Source of the DNA: Megaleporinus macrocephalus
Taxonomy: Eukaryota > Chordata > Actinopteri > Characiformes > Anostomidae
Reading direction: 5' to 3'
Assembly: GCA_021613375.1 (NCBI GenBank)
Contig: CM038719.1
Span: 35,223,747 to 35,287,746 of the forward strand
DNA length: 64,000 bases
Shown: piece by piece, positions 46,560-57,664 of the stretch
Layout: every line of letters begins with the position of its first letter
Numbering within the stretch: the first letter of the stretch is position 1
Made by a program: the position numbers and the translations under genes
The notes under the pieces: generated by a model
Databases searched by the model: none
What the model was told of the DNA's origin: nothing
Seen by the model: the letters and a program-made list of their open reading frames with translations, nothing else

Positions 46560-46900
46560 AACCAGGGGTCTTACTCTCCTGAGTACTAGCCCAGTCCCTT
46601 AATCACATCACCTGTCCATTATCTCCTAATCAGTCACACCTTAAATACTCCTCCCATTCAGTCAGTCAGTGTGAAGTATCGCCAGTTCCTTTGTGTCTGA
46701 GCGTTTGTATACTGTGTCTAGTTGGTATTATGAACCCCTGCCTGATTTTTTTGGCACCTGCTCTTGCCTTTTGCCCCTTGCTCTATCTGCCTGGTAACGA
46801 CCCATTGCTCTGCTTTTGTGTTTGGATTTCCCCTTTGTTAATAAACCTGCCCATGGATCCATCTCCTGTTTCTGAGTCTGTTTCCTTAAAAATATATTGA
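46560..46900 (+). mobile_element. Dispersed repeat, possibly LTR-like
   Basis: A GC-richer block with caccttaaatactcctccca, a C/T-rich middle and ttaataaacctgcccatgga near the end. The layout (TATA-like start, AATAAA near the end) resembles an LTR or SINE tail. A second copy is not present in the window, so this is a guess. Confidence 0.3.
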
Positions 46901-47076
46901 AAGCTGCAAGGTGTTTTTGCAGTAGGAGTGTGTTCATGATCAGTATGCATATCTGAGATTTTCTAGATTAAATAGTAATGTTTAACTCTAAAAACACAAA
47001 CTCTGGAATTATTTCTTTATTACTGTTACAGTACTGTGCAACACCACCATTCATTTATCTTAGCTACAGTCAAAGT

Positions 47077-47207
47077 TCCAGGGCTTTCATGGCTTTATGA
47101 TGGACCCAGTACATGTAGTAGCTGCTCACTGAGAAACTGGAACAGGACAGATTGACCTGGTTTCTCTACCATAGACCCAGAGGATCCCAGTAAGTGTCCA
47201 TAAACAT
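47077..47207 (-). pseudogene. Group III V relic (framework 1 to 2)
   Basis: The minus strand shows a start like the YGQSL region, SVVEKPG-like sequence, part of the first Cys region (several bases deleted), CDR1 with SSYYM and the W of framework 2, then decays. The acceptor is changed (cg for ct on the plus strand). No CDR2, framework 3, RSS or leader. Confidence 0.7.
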
Positions 47208-47464
47208 CCGAAAAAGTGACAATTAGATAATCAAAGATATTTAAGATATTATTAAATGATCTTATTAGTTAAGGATTATATAATGTGCTCACAGAATAGT
47301 GAACGTTCTCATAGTGCAACAATGGCTGAAACTCTTGGCAAGCAACCACACCTGCCCACCTTGCATCACAACAATTGTTATTATTATTAAGCACTGGCGT
47401 AGCAACTGGGTGGGAAACCCAATATTGGGAATTGCATTTGTCCCACCTATAAATTACACCCTCT

Positions 47465-47712
47465 TATTTCATTTACATTACATTTACATTTAAGGCATTT
47501 AGCACTCTTATCCAGAGCGACTTACATAAGTGCTATGTGTTTGGTCAGAGTATGCATCTCTAGCTAGTACAGACAGGTTTAAGTCCAAACTACCCTTGAG
47601 CTCAAACACTGTCACAAACTTGGGCCAGTGCTGATACTAAGAAAGAAGATAACAATATACAAGGTTAGATAGAGTTCAAATGCAATACCTAGTAATACCC
47701 AGCCAGTGTTAG
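47465..47712. mobile_element. Dispersed repeat, second copy
   Basis: Reverse-orientation relative of 43.98-44.85 kb without the MITE, beginning with a SINE-tail-like ccagagcgacttacataagt. It ends at a (TAATA)n tract (47718-47782). Confidence 0.55.
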
Positions 47713-47717
47713 GAGAT

Positions 47718-47782
47718 AAATATAATATAATATAATATAATATAATATAATATAATATAATATAATATAATATAATATAATA
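47718..47782. repeat. (TAATA)n microsatellite
   Basis: About 13 copies of a pentanucleotide TAATA, perfect. Confidence 0.95.
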
Positions 47783-47890
47783 AGCACAGTATAATAATAA
47801 CAGCATAGTCATTATTATATATAGTTAACAGTATAGTTACATATAACATACAGTTATACAGGTAAATCTGTGAACTAAATATACAATATG

Positions 47891-48629
47891 GAGTATAACA
47901 GTGTCTGATAACTGATGTAGAGGTCCAGAGTATAACGATGTCTGATAACTGATACAGAGGTCCAGAGTATAATAGTGTCTAATAACTGATATAGAGGTCT
48001 GGAATTTAACAGTGTCTGATAACTGATATAGAGGTCCAGAGTATAACAGTGTCTGATAACTGATATAGGGGTCCAGAGTATAATAGTGTCTAATAACTGA
48101 TATAGAGGTCTGGAGTATAACAGTGTCTGATAACTGATATAGAGGTCCAGAGTATAATAGTGTCTAATAACTGAAATAGAGGTCCGGAGTATAACAGTGT
48201 CTGATAAATGATACAGAGGTCCAGAGTATAATAGTGTCTAATAACTGATATAGAGGTCTGGAGTATAACAGTGTCTGATAACTGATATAGAGGTCCAGAG
48301 TATAACAGTGTCTGATAACTGATATAGAGGTCCAGAGTATAACGATGTCTGATAACTGATATAGAGGTCTGGAGTATAACGATGTCTGATAACTGATATA
48401 GAGGTCTGGAGTATAACAGTGTCTGATAACTGATATAGAGGTCCAGAGTATAACAGTGTCTGATAACTGATACAGAGATCTGTAGAATAACAGTGTCTGA
48501 TAACTGATATAGAAATCTGGAGTATAACAGTGTTTGATAACTGATATAGAGATAAGGAGTATAACAATGTCTGATAACTGATACAGAGGTCTGTAGAATA
48601 ACAGTGTCTGATAACTGATATAGAGGTCT
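47891..48629. repeat. 37-bp minisatellite, about 20 units
   Basis: A tandem array whose unit contains agtataacagtgtctgataa followed by ctgatatagaggtccag, with small variations (gtccag/gtctgg, acagtg/acgatg/atagtg). It produces the long repetitive minus-strand ORFs seen here (YQLSD/ISVI...), which are artefacts of the 37-bp period. It lies between a V relic and V16. Confidence 0.92.
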
Positions 48630-49069
48630 CTGCCACTGATGTAAGACACCCTTACATCATTCCACTTAGCACTGACGGCTTCAAACAGCTGAAAAACATT
48701 GCCAAGATATTTATGTTTAATCCTTGATAGTGTTTCAATCTTCTGTGTCTTTTGTGAGCTGGCTTGCTGGGGAGTCCAGGAACAATACAACACTTGCTAT
48801 AAAAGTCATATGCATTTTAGAATCCGCATGAGATGTTCAAAATAAAACCATCATAAACATCTGCACATGTGTTTTGATAACCTAACATCAGCTGTGTGTA
48901 CTGGCCTGAAAGGAATTCCCAAAGGCACGTTTTAACAGATGAGCATGAAACAGGTCAATAAGAGGTCAAAACAAAGAATGTCCCCAGGGTTCTGTTTCCC
49001 ACTAAGTGTGTGTTTATAGATCGTGCTTAAGGTTTTTATACAAGTGTTTAGGCTTTTTGTGTCAGTGTG

Positions 49070-49617
49070 ACTCTTTTGCACAGTAATAAACAGCCGTGTC
49101 TTCAGCTTTCAGGCTCTTCACCTGCAGGTACAGCATGTTCTTACTGGTGTCTTTAGTGATGGAGAACTGGCCCTGTAGTGACTGGGCAAATATAGTGCCA
49201 GTGCCACTATCAATGCGACCAATCCACTCCAGTCCTTTCCCGGGTTTCTGACGGATCCAGTGCAACCAGCTCAGAGAAAGCCCAGACACAGAACAGGACA
49301 GAGTGACCGATGTCCCAGGTTTCTCCACCACTGATTCAGAAGACGTCAATGACTGTGCATGAGTATCTGGAAGAAACAGTAATAATTGGCAGATAAGCAT
49401 AATATTGAAAAGCTAAAATTATAAAAAAATGGGCATCGTTAATTTTGAATATATGCTTTTATTCTCCCTGAGAGACAGCAATATACAAGCAGTAGTTATT
49501 TATAACATTTTCTCATTAATTTTAAAAGAGAGAATATCCCCAGAGACAGTAACACACTCTAAATTGCTGGAACTTACATGAAATTAGCATCATTAATATA
49601 CAGTAACTTAGATTCAT
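49070..49617 (-). CDS. IGHV gene V16, group III
   Basis: Leader 49578-49617 and V exon 49070-49366. Landmarks: [37 protein letters not shown]1 is two residues shorter than usual (LSLSWLHW). CDR2 is [12 protein letters not shown]. The framework 1 start is [10 protein letters not shown] rather than YGQSL. RSS: heptamer cagtgtg 49063-49069, 23-bp spacer, nonamer ggtttttat 49031-49039. It looks functional. Confidence 0.9.
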
Positions 49618-49759
49618 CTTCCTGCTTAAGCTCTGAACCGTAAATGCTGAGTGTTGTGGAAATGCTGTCTGATAACTTGGGAAGCCAAGAATGTGTTAGT
49701 ATATACCAGACAGAATTTGAATAGGGAGTGTCCACAACTTCAGCAGATAAAGAGGTGTT

Positions 49760-50765
49760 GGAGACATACAAGTCTTCATATTTCATGATGACTAGACCAA
49801 AAGAACAATTGACACAGAAGGAACTCTCAGTTCTATTGACATACATTAAAAGTAAAGTGTGTTTGTCCTTTTCCTGTAAAATTATAATTTTGGAGACGTG
49901 AGGTTTATATAAAGACATATGACATTTTGTTTTCCATGAAAAGTTATAGAAATATATATGCACTGATTTTCTTATATTATAATTTTTTACTGTGTATATT
50001 TCTTTCTTGAGTGTGTAATGCACATTGCAGCGAGTGCTAAATTGTTTAAAAGAATATATCATTTTATATGTTTAGTGTAAAAATAGGAAACAAAATGTAG
50101 AAAGAGTTTTTGATGTTTCTTTTCTTTATGCTTCAAAATGCAATGTTTCAATCGCAGCTATTTTTGTAATTCGGCTCAGTGATGTGATCAGTGTGTACAT
50201 TTGGTATGCAAGGTGTTTCTGGACAATTAAAACAAATGGATGCGGACAGTAACAGTATTTTATACCGTCTACTGACCTTCATTTTTTGGGGGGACTTGCA
50301 ACTGTCTGTCTGTCCATGTGAAAGAAGATCATGCTTAAATATGTAGCCTCCAAAATGTATCTCAGAACCTTTCAGTGAAATTGGAGTTTCCTGCCTCAGC
50401 ACTAGATGGCATTGCAGCATAACTAATATTATGAGCTTTTCAGTAGGACGGAGAAACTTCAGAGGTTCTTGGTGGACTCCTACCCTTAAGAGTTGAACTC
50501 TTACAAGATAATTTTCAGTCATTCTGGTTACTGAGCTCACAGAGGTCCCTCATCAGGGAAGAGGCAGTGTTGTCACACATAAGGCGGGAGCTTCTCTGCA
50601 AAGTCTGTGATCTTAGACATTCTGCTTGGATGCTTTGGTGGAATGTTTTAACAGAGCAGTAGTTAAAGCTGATCTTGCCCTGTGGAAAAAGAGTTTTGCC
50701 TGTAGAATATTGTACAGCAGTGTTGTATCTTTTTTATATAACTTTTAGCTTGTATTAATCTTATT
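49760..50765. other. Interval upstream of V16
   Basis: AT-rich DNA with minus-strand ORFs at 49574-50062 and 50148-50540. The first merely reads through the V16 leader and promoter. The second has no recognised motif. Confidence 0.4.
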
Positions 50766-50769
50766 AGAC

Positions 50770-51135
50770 AGGTGGCCAGGAGAGTGCGAGAACATCCTGT
50801 TTTGTTGTCCCCGACAATGGGGGGCCTTTATGGCTCGAGAACCAGACCCTACGATGTTGTCTTTAGACCCCATTAGGCTCGAGAACTACTCCACCCAGGA
50901 AGTTTACGACATGGCCCAGAGACAGCCTGGAGCTGAAGGCAATGGAGGGACGGTCCTACAAGAGACCATACAGCCTAGACCAGCTTCTGACCAGCTTCTG
51001 ACCAGCTTCTGATCAGCTTCAGATCAGGTTGTGAAAGCTCAGAGCTAAGACGGTTCTGCAATTCCAAATTAAACAAGCTTGAACTCTGAACTGGTCTCCC
51101 TCTTCATTCTGACGGCAAAAGAGAAGTTACAAGAG
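50770..51135. mobile_element. LTR-like repeat, copy 2
   Basis: Related to the 43.3-43.6 kb copy over gaactggtctccctcttcat and the block before it. Contains a short internal triplication (gaccagcttct at about 50980-51010). Confidence 0.35.
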
Positions 51136-51949
51136 CAGCTCTCCAGCAGATGTTTATCATTACAGTTCGAATTCCTTTAATGCTGTATTTTGTTGACCAT
51201 TAGTCCATATAGAACTTTTTTTTCCTCAGTTTTAGTCATGGACACCTCCCCCTTAACGAGATGTTTCCAAGCTAGTGAAGCCTAGTGCTTCTGCTGAGTA
51301 ACCTGCTGCTTAAACACCATCTTTGGACATTTTAGGGCACTTGGAGGAGAATGCTAACGGCTAATTCTTTTATGTCAGCTAACAGACGTCTAAGTGATGA
51401 GATTGGGGAGAAGAGGGTGGACTATTCTGTCCATCCAGAATGAGTGAGATCAATCATACTCTCACAGAATCTTGACTGAGGCAACTAGATTTTGAGACTA
51501 CAGTGTGTCAATCACCCAAAGGACTCAGGCCCACTGACCCCCATTTAAAAAGCATCACTGCTAAACCGCTACATAGTCATGTGTACAAGTTTGAACACCG
51601 CTGGGCAAAAGATAAAAAAATAAAAAAATAAGTTAACACATGCTCTGCAGCAAACACATTTAAATATGCACCGTTTCTATTCACTGGCTAAGCACTGTTG
51701 TAAATATTTCTTACATACCATGCCTGTCTGTTAAAGTGAGTCTGACACACAGATGGCCGTAATCATGGGCGTGGTAGCGGGGGGAAAAGTGGACCTGACT
51801 ACCCAGGGCCCGAGTAGGGAGAGGGGCCCATGAAAATCCTGATTTATTTATTTTTTGCTCACGTTCCTCGTGTACTGGCATGGATAGGGGCCCACTGACA
51901 TTGAGAGTGTACAGGGCCCAGAATTTGCTGCTACCCCCCTGGCTGTAAT

Positions 51950-52168
51950 ATAGTTTATAGCTCAGCAGAACCTGTTGTTTTATGGTGGGAACCTCCCAAG
52001 GAAACCTGCCCCAAGCCCAGAAGTTAACGACTTGGCCAGATGGGTCACATGGGCCAGGTGAAACATGGACGCAGACCTATAAGACATTCTTAGATCTTTT
52101 CTCAGTCCTTTCTCAGGTCATGCCTGTACCTGTGGTATCAGCCGGCAAGTAAAGAAGTTACAACAGCA
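51950..52168. mobile_element. LTR-like repeat, copy 3
   Basis: Related to copy 1 over the cacatgggccag and acctataagacatt blocks, ending in aagaagttacaac as copy 2 ends in gagaagttaca. Its middle differs. Confidence 0.35.
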
Positions 52169-52169
52169 T

Positions 52170-53270
52170 GTAGTTGTGATGTCTTTATTGCATTTGTCCA
52201 TCATTCTTCGTGAGCACTGTACAAAGTGCTTCTTTAATACAACCTAAAAAAATGACTTCCTGTGGTAACAAGCGATTGAACTAGTTTTACTTAACTCAAA
52301 GAATTATTTTGATTGAAAGTATTTTTAGGTTGGATAAAACTAGTTTGATTGCTTGTTACTGCATGAAGTATTTTTTAGCACTTTTTACAGTAAATCCTTC
52401 AACTACAAATCACATTCTGAAGGACAAACAGATCTGGTGTCATTGTGTATTTGGGCAGATATACATTAAATGATGACCAAACTGGATCAATTGGATTATT
52501 TATTTCTATGACAGTACAGTAACCATTTCAGTTTACAGCCAAATCACTTCATAAAAAGTAGATGGAAGCTTATTTGTTATTTGTACATGAATGATTAAGT
52601 GCTATTTAATTATTTTCTTGGTACATCTGGTTGATATACCATCAAGTTTACTTATTGTACCATCAAGTGTACTTATTTTAATAAGCAAAGAAATCTCAAA
52701 AAAATAAACATTCCCCAGAATTCCTAGTGAGTGTATTTCTGTTTATTATCTCTTATTTTTCCTAAAGATGTCATGTGTGGGTTATGTGTGGGTTAAATGC
52801 AGCTTTGAATGCACTTTAGGTGCTTTAGGCGTCCTAACCATGAATGTGTTTAATGTCTCTGCTAAGTAGTCAGTCAGTATGTAGTCAGTATGATTGTGTT
52901 ATATGTAGTTGTGAATACTCTTTATGAGTTTTTTCAATATCTTATTTTGTGATAATTATAAAAAGGAATACTGCAGTAGTTACTTAACTTACAAGCTCAA
53001 GTTTAGTATAGTTCATTAAATTGATTTAACTCCATGTATAATTTCGGTAAACTTATAAAACTAATATTTTGAGTAGACTCAACTTATCAAGGGTTTACAG
53101 TGTAAGATTATCTCACTTCGCATTAATTGTAAACAGTTACTTAAGGTGAGATGTATCAGCAAATATCTATAGCTGGTCTCAGAGACACACTGCAGCAAAT
53201 GCGGCTTTTACAGTACAAGATGAAACCAATAGATTGCTTGTTGTTGGGGTCAGAAAACCCCACCCACAAG
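52170..53270. other. Interval before the inverted V gene
   Basis: No gene or element recognised. AT-rich. Confidence 0.45.
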
Positions 53271-53278
53271 GACGACTG

Positions 53279-53286
53279 ATGCAAAT
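53279..53286 (+). promoter_or_regulatory. Octamer upstream of inverted V17
   Basis: Perfect ATGCAAAT, 75 bp upstream of the V17 ATG, followed by a TATA-like tatataataa at about 53300-53310. The spacing and order are those of an active V promoter. Confidence 0.85.
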
Positions 53287-53360
53287 GTACTCCCTCCTGT
53301 TATATAATAAAGCAGTACCTTGGAATAACAGGATCCACTGGTACAGCCTCGACATACACC

Positions 53361-54329
53361 ATGTTACCTAACCCTGCATATCTCCTGCTGCTGCTCACAG
53401 CTGCGTCCTGTAAGTTCGTCTCACTACTTGACACATTGGTATCTACTGTATTCTTAACATCAACATAGCAAATGAAGCATATTCTTTCCTTAGCGATGCT
53501 CTGTTGATGGCTGGAAGAACTCCTCGATGATACAGACTTTACCTTTAAGTATATATATTTATTAGATAAATAAAGTACAGCATCATTTCTAACATTTTCC
53601 TGTGTTTAATCTTCTGATGTCAGAGAGAGGTCCTTGGCCAGAAGTGAGGTTCCTCTAACCTAGGCCTTAGGTCCACTGTTTTTATATATTGGTTGTTCTG
53701 AACATTCCAGAAGGGCAATGCCTAGTTCTCCCTTATTTGACTGGGGTAAACATAGTCTAAGATAGAAGACCTTTTCCATAGAATAGGCACGTACTACTGT
53801 TCTAAAGATTACATCTCCTGCCATACCAGTTTGTCTTGAACACAGTATGCTGTGCTGTCAAATGGAGATTTAACTTATAAATGTGGTAAATTAATAAACA
53901 GGGGAAGAAAATAGCATTTCTTCCTCTAAAACATTAATCACAAATAACATTAAACCCGTTTACTGTATGATTTATGTGCTTTGATGTTTTAATGCTATAT
54001 TCTTCTATTGCAGTTGTTTGTGGGCAAATTAGTTTTGACCAACCAGTACATCTGGCTGAACAGCCTGGGCAGTCTTTAACTATTGGATGTACGGTCTCTG
54101 GATATGCCTTGACTGATAGCAGCTACTGTACAAACTGGATCCGACATCCCGCAGGAAAAGCAATGCAATGGATTGGATATATTTGTAGCAATGAAGCCAC
54201 AGGTTACACAGATTCCCTGAAAAGCAGGTTCAGCATCACTCAGGACAAGTCCAGCAGCACAGTGACCCTACATGGCCAGAACGTGCAGATGGAAGACGCG
54301 GCTGTATATCACTGTGTGCGATTCAGAGA
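53361..54329 (+). CDS. IGHV gene V17, group I, inverted relative to the locus
   Basis: Plus strand: leader 53361-53409 (MLPNPAYLLLLLTAAS, donor GTAAGT), long intron (604 bp), V exon 54014-54329 (acceptor TATTGCAG). Landmarks: TIGCTVSG, TNWIRHPAGKAMQWIG, DAAVYHCVR. The Tyr before the second Cys is His. CDR1 has a Cys (TDSSYCTN) and CDR2 has another (YICSNEATG). RSS: heptamer cacagtg 54330-54336, 23-bp spacer, nonamer acaaaaacc 54360-54368, a perfect consensus and the best V signal in the window. Because V17 points away from the constant genes, joining to D would require inversion of the DNA between. Confidence 0.93.
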
Positions 54330-54368
54330 CACAGTGCTGTGTAGTCCTGGAGTGCCTGTACAAAAACC
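54330..54368 (+). other. 23-RSS of inverted V17
   Basis: Perfect heptamer, 23-bp spacer and perfect nonamer. It has the same orientation on the chromosome as its gene, opposite to all other V signals here. Confidence 0.9.
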
Positions 54369-54881
54369 TCCCCAACCAGCCCCCTGAATTTGAAGGTAAG
54401 GCTCATTGCTTATGTACACACAACAATGAAAATAATTAAGGGGTTGCGGGTGGAGGGGTGGGTTCAGGGGTTGCTAGAACATTGTATAAGAAAGCTATGC
54501 AAAATCTGGATTTAGAGCTACACATGCAAAATAAACCCATCCAGAGAAATCATCAGTGGTCTACTTATATACTCACTCTTGCAAATGCAAAGGCATTTCT
54601 ATAATTTAGTCAACAGATTATGATGCATTTAGAAGATCAACTCTACTGAAAAACCCTGGATATAAAAATAATGTGCATTTTAGATTCACCATGAGATTTT
54701 CAATACATAATAAAAAATAAAAACGGCTGCACATGTGTTTTGATAACCCAACATTAGCCTTGTGTACAGGCCCGGCAGAAATTTCAAAGGTCAAATCGAG
54801 GTAAAAAAAATGAACGTCTCTAGAGAGTGTTTAGAGACCGTGCTTGAGGTTGAAGAGTCTGTAGCATTTTGTGTCAGTGTG

Positions 54882-55400
54882 AGCCTCGTGCACAGTAATA
54901 AACAGCCGTGTCTTCAGCTTTCAGGCTCTTCACCTGCAGGTACAGCATGTTTTTACTGGTGTCTTTAGTGATGGAGAACTGGCCCTGTAGTGACTGGGCA
55001 AATATAGAGTCTGTGCCAATCCATTCTAGTCTCCTTTCCCGGGTTTTTGACGAATCCAGTGCAAATTGCTAAGAGAAAGCCCAGAAACAGAACAGGACAG
55101 AGTGACTGATTCCCCAGGTTTCTCCATCACTTGTTCAGAAGATGTCAATGACTGTCCATGAGTATCTTAAATAAATAAATAAATCAATGAAAGTAATGTA
55201 ACATAACATCATAACATTATTAAGTATAACTTTACACTATTATATTTTCACATGTTGAAGAAAAATGATTAACTCCCTCACAGAGAAAGCAATATGAAGA
55301 TTATACAGGATATTCTCAGATAACAGTACCAGTCTGCAAAATACTGGAACTTACACGCCATTAGCATCATTAATACACAATAGCTTTGTATGATGTTCAT
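54882..55400 (-). pseudogene. Group III V pseudogene
   Basis: Leader 55355-55400 is open (MNIIQSYCVLMMLMA) and the V exon spans 54882-55165. CDR2 has lost about 24 bp, and a 2-bp insertion in framework 2 (ctagtctcctttccc where relatives have ccagtcctttccc) shifts the frame. The acceptor has changed from CAG to AAG. The heptamer cagtgtg (54875-54881) is kept, but no nonamer is left at 23 bp. It is the group III gene farthest from D. Confidence 0.85.
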
Positions 55401-55409
55401 CTTCCTGCT

Positions 55410-56825
55410 GTAGCTCTGAAACATACACTAAGAGGGCTGTGGACGTGTTGTCTGACAGATGGATATAACTGAGACAACCAGGAACATTTTATATATAAAC
55501 ATATGCCAGACTGTATTTGAATAGGCAGTGTCTACAACGTTGGGCAGATAAAAGGCTGGTTTAATGTAAAAAAAAAACAGTTTATAGCTGGGCTGCTCTA
55601 ACATTTTCACTACAAAGAAACTTCAAATAATAAGTTTTCTAAATGCAAGATGCAAATTGTTGACCTATTAAGTGAAAAGTAAATATAATAAAACATTGTC
55701 AATTTAAAAAAACTGCATTTTTTGAATGAGGCAGATAGTTTACACTGTGTGAAACTTTAATAATGAATGGATGCCTGTAAAAAAAACTCTTTACATGTAG
55801 TTACAAGCTGAGAACATATTTGCCTTCTCCAGTAAAAAAGTATTGGGGGCTTTAACAACGCATTCTTAGTATAACATACCCCTCAACAACACATGTAATA
55901 CCTTTCAGGAAGGATAAAGCATTTTTTTTTAGTTAAAGATACTGAAACATTTTTATTAAACCTTGGATGAAACATACTTCTTTAATTGCTTAATAATGAG
56001 CAGTATCTGTTTTTAATTAGAAAAAAACCCAAACATTTGTAGGATATAGTATTAGCTCCATTTCCATTCCAAAAAAATAAGCCTATAAAAAGATTTAAAT
56101 TTGCCACTCACGGCACAGGTTCTAATATTATATGATTATATTAATAATAATAGATGTGCTAGACATTAATATATAAATACTTTACCTTGATCAAAACACT
56201 AAACCAGGTGATTTAAAGTGAAATATTAGCATTGTTTTGTGAAATGTTAATTTAATAATGTGATAATGTAGTTCCAATTTCGTAAATGGAAGCAATCAAA
56301 GGCCTGTATTTGTGGAAAAGGTTATATTGACTTACATTTGCCTACATTACATCAGCCTAGCAGCTCCAGTTCAAAAAAGATAATTTGAAAAAATTTGGCC
56401 ACCAGACATGTTGATTTGATTTGGGATAAGAGGAAAATGAATTCGATTTTTCACCAAACTATTTTTGTTAAGAGCCCAAAAGATTACTGGTATAGTATGA
56501 ATAAGAAGTTGGGTTGAGTTGGGATCTGACAAATATTTCATGGTCTTTGCTGGATGAAGTCCTTGGCTAAATAATATTCAGTGCATATATGAGCAGATGT
56601 TTGCATTTTCATATTAAATCATATTTACTGTAACCGGTCATGTGATGTATGTATCGTATATAGTGGTGTTGTAATTTGATTTCAAGTGACTGCAAGTCAC
56701 ATGTGAGATACACATTTGTCTGCATGAGAAATCTAGTAGATGGCAAATGTGTGGTGTTTATAACACATTTATTACTGTTATTCTTTAAAATATGTTTGTA
56801 CAGGAAGTGTGCTTAAATGATCAGG
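55410..56825. other. Interval between pseudogene and V18
   Basis: AT-rich. The part 56280-56760 is paralogous to 58200-58930 upstream of V19, from duplication of group IV units. It contains the empty target site of the SINE at 58.5 kb (atatttactg, 56621-56630). No genes seen. Confidence 0.6.
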
Positions 56826-56866
56826 TGCAGTTTATGTGCAGCGCTGCAGCCTCTTGTGTCACTGTG

Positions 56867-57317
56867 TGCTTCTCGCGCAGTAATAGACTGCAGTGTCTTC
56901 AGTCTTCAGTCTGGTCATGTGTAGATACACCTGATCTTTGCTGTTGTCTCTGGAGATGGTGAATCTTCCATTTACTGCATTAGAATAATATTTCCTATCA
57001 CTGTCATACTCAATAATCGCAACAAAATCCAGCCCTTTTCCAGGAGCCTGTCTGATCCAAGCCATCCAGTAGCTATCGAAGTCTAATCCAGAGGCCGTGC
57101 AGGTCAGTTTATGAGATTGTTCAGGTTTGATGACCACTGGTTCAGATTCAGTCAGCGTCTGACTGCAGGAATCTGGAATAAAGATATAAATGCATAAATA
57201 AACATTAAGGAATGTAAACATATATGATAACATTAAATTTAACTATAACATAGATATGAACTCACATTGAAAGAGCAGAGATAAAACAATGTAGCTCAAT
57301 AAGCTGCTGAGCTCCAT
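56867..57317 (-). CDS. IGHV gene V18, group IV
   Basis: Leader 57266-57317 ([17 protein letters not shown], donor GTGAGT) and V exon 56867-57172 (mature start [14 protein letters not shown]). Landmarks: [34 protein letters not shown]. Framework 3 carries [16 protein letters not shown], the form closest to mammalian VH3-type framework in this window. RSS: heptamer cactgtg 56860-56866 (perfect), 22-bp spacer, nonamer agtttatgt 56829-56837 (7 of 9). It looks functional. Confidence 0.92.
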
Positions 57318-57419
57318 CCTAAACAGCTGAAACAGTAAATCTGACTGTAATCAACTACAAGCTGCTGATGAGCTATTAATCTGAATACAGCGACTTAAAG
57401 GGGATGAACCACATGTTTA

Positions 57420-57427
57420 ATTTGCAT
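57420..57427 (-). promoter_or_regulatory. Octamer upstream of V18
   Basis: Perfect ATGCAAAT in sense, about 103 bp upstream of the V18 ATG, in a block shared by V18, V19 and V21. Confidence 0.85.
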
Positions 57428-57515
57428 AGTCCAACCCTAAGAGGTATAAATACAGACATGCTGATGAGTATCAGTGTAGAAACATTTCATATTTTCAACT
57501 ATTAAGTGGATACCA

Positions 57516-57532
57516 ATTATTATTATTATTAC

Positions 57533-57578
<46 letters not shown>

Positions 57579-57597
57579 GTTGTTGTTGTTATTATTA

Positions 57598-57662
<65 letters not shown>
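57516..57662. repeat. (ATT)n microsatellite
   Basis: About 145 bp of ATT repeats with a short GTT interruption. Similar tracts lie at the same place upstream of V19 and V21, so the repeat was already present in the ancestral unit. Confidence 0.95.

Positions 57663-57664
<2 letters not shown>

Noticed and set aside
47891..48629. Possible CRISPR-like array because of regular repeats
   Set aside because: Repeats are contiguous without unique spacers, and the sequence is vertebrate.
48164..48793. ORFs of 209 and 132 aa with regular YQLSD/ISVIRHC repeats
   Set aside because: The 37-bp minisatellite read in two frames. The protein period follows the DNA repeat and nothing else supports a gene.
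47891..49690. Idea that the minisatellite unit derives from the conserved tgctgtctgataact block upstream of group III leaders
   Set aside because: Only about 15 bases match (near 49660) and the rest of the unit does not. Too short to claim a common origin.
49574..50062. 162-aa minus-strand ORF upstream of V16
   Set aside because: It merely reads through the V16 leader, its promoter region and AT-rich flank. No domain.
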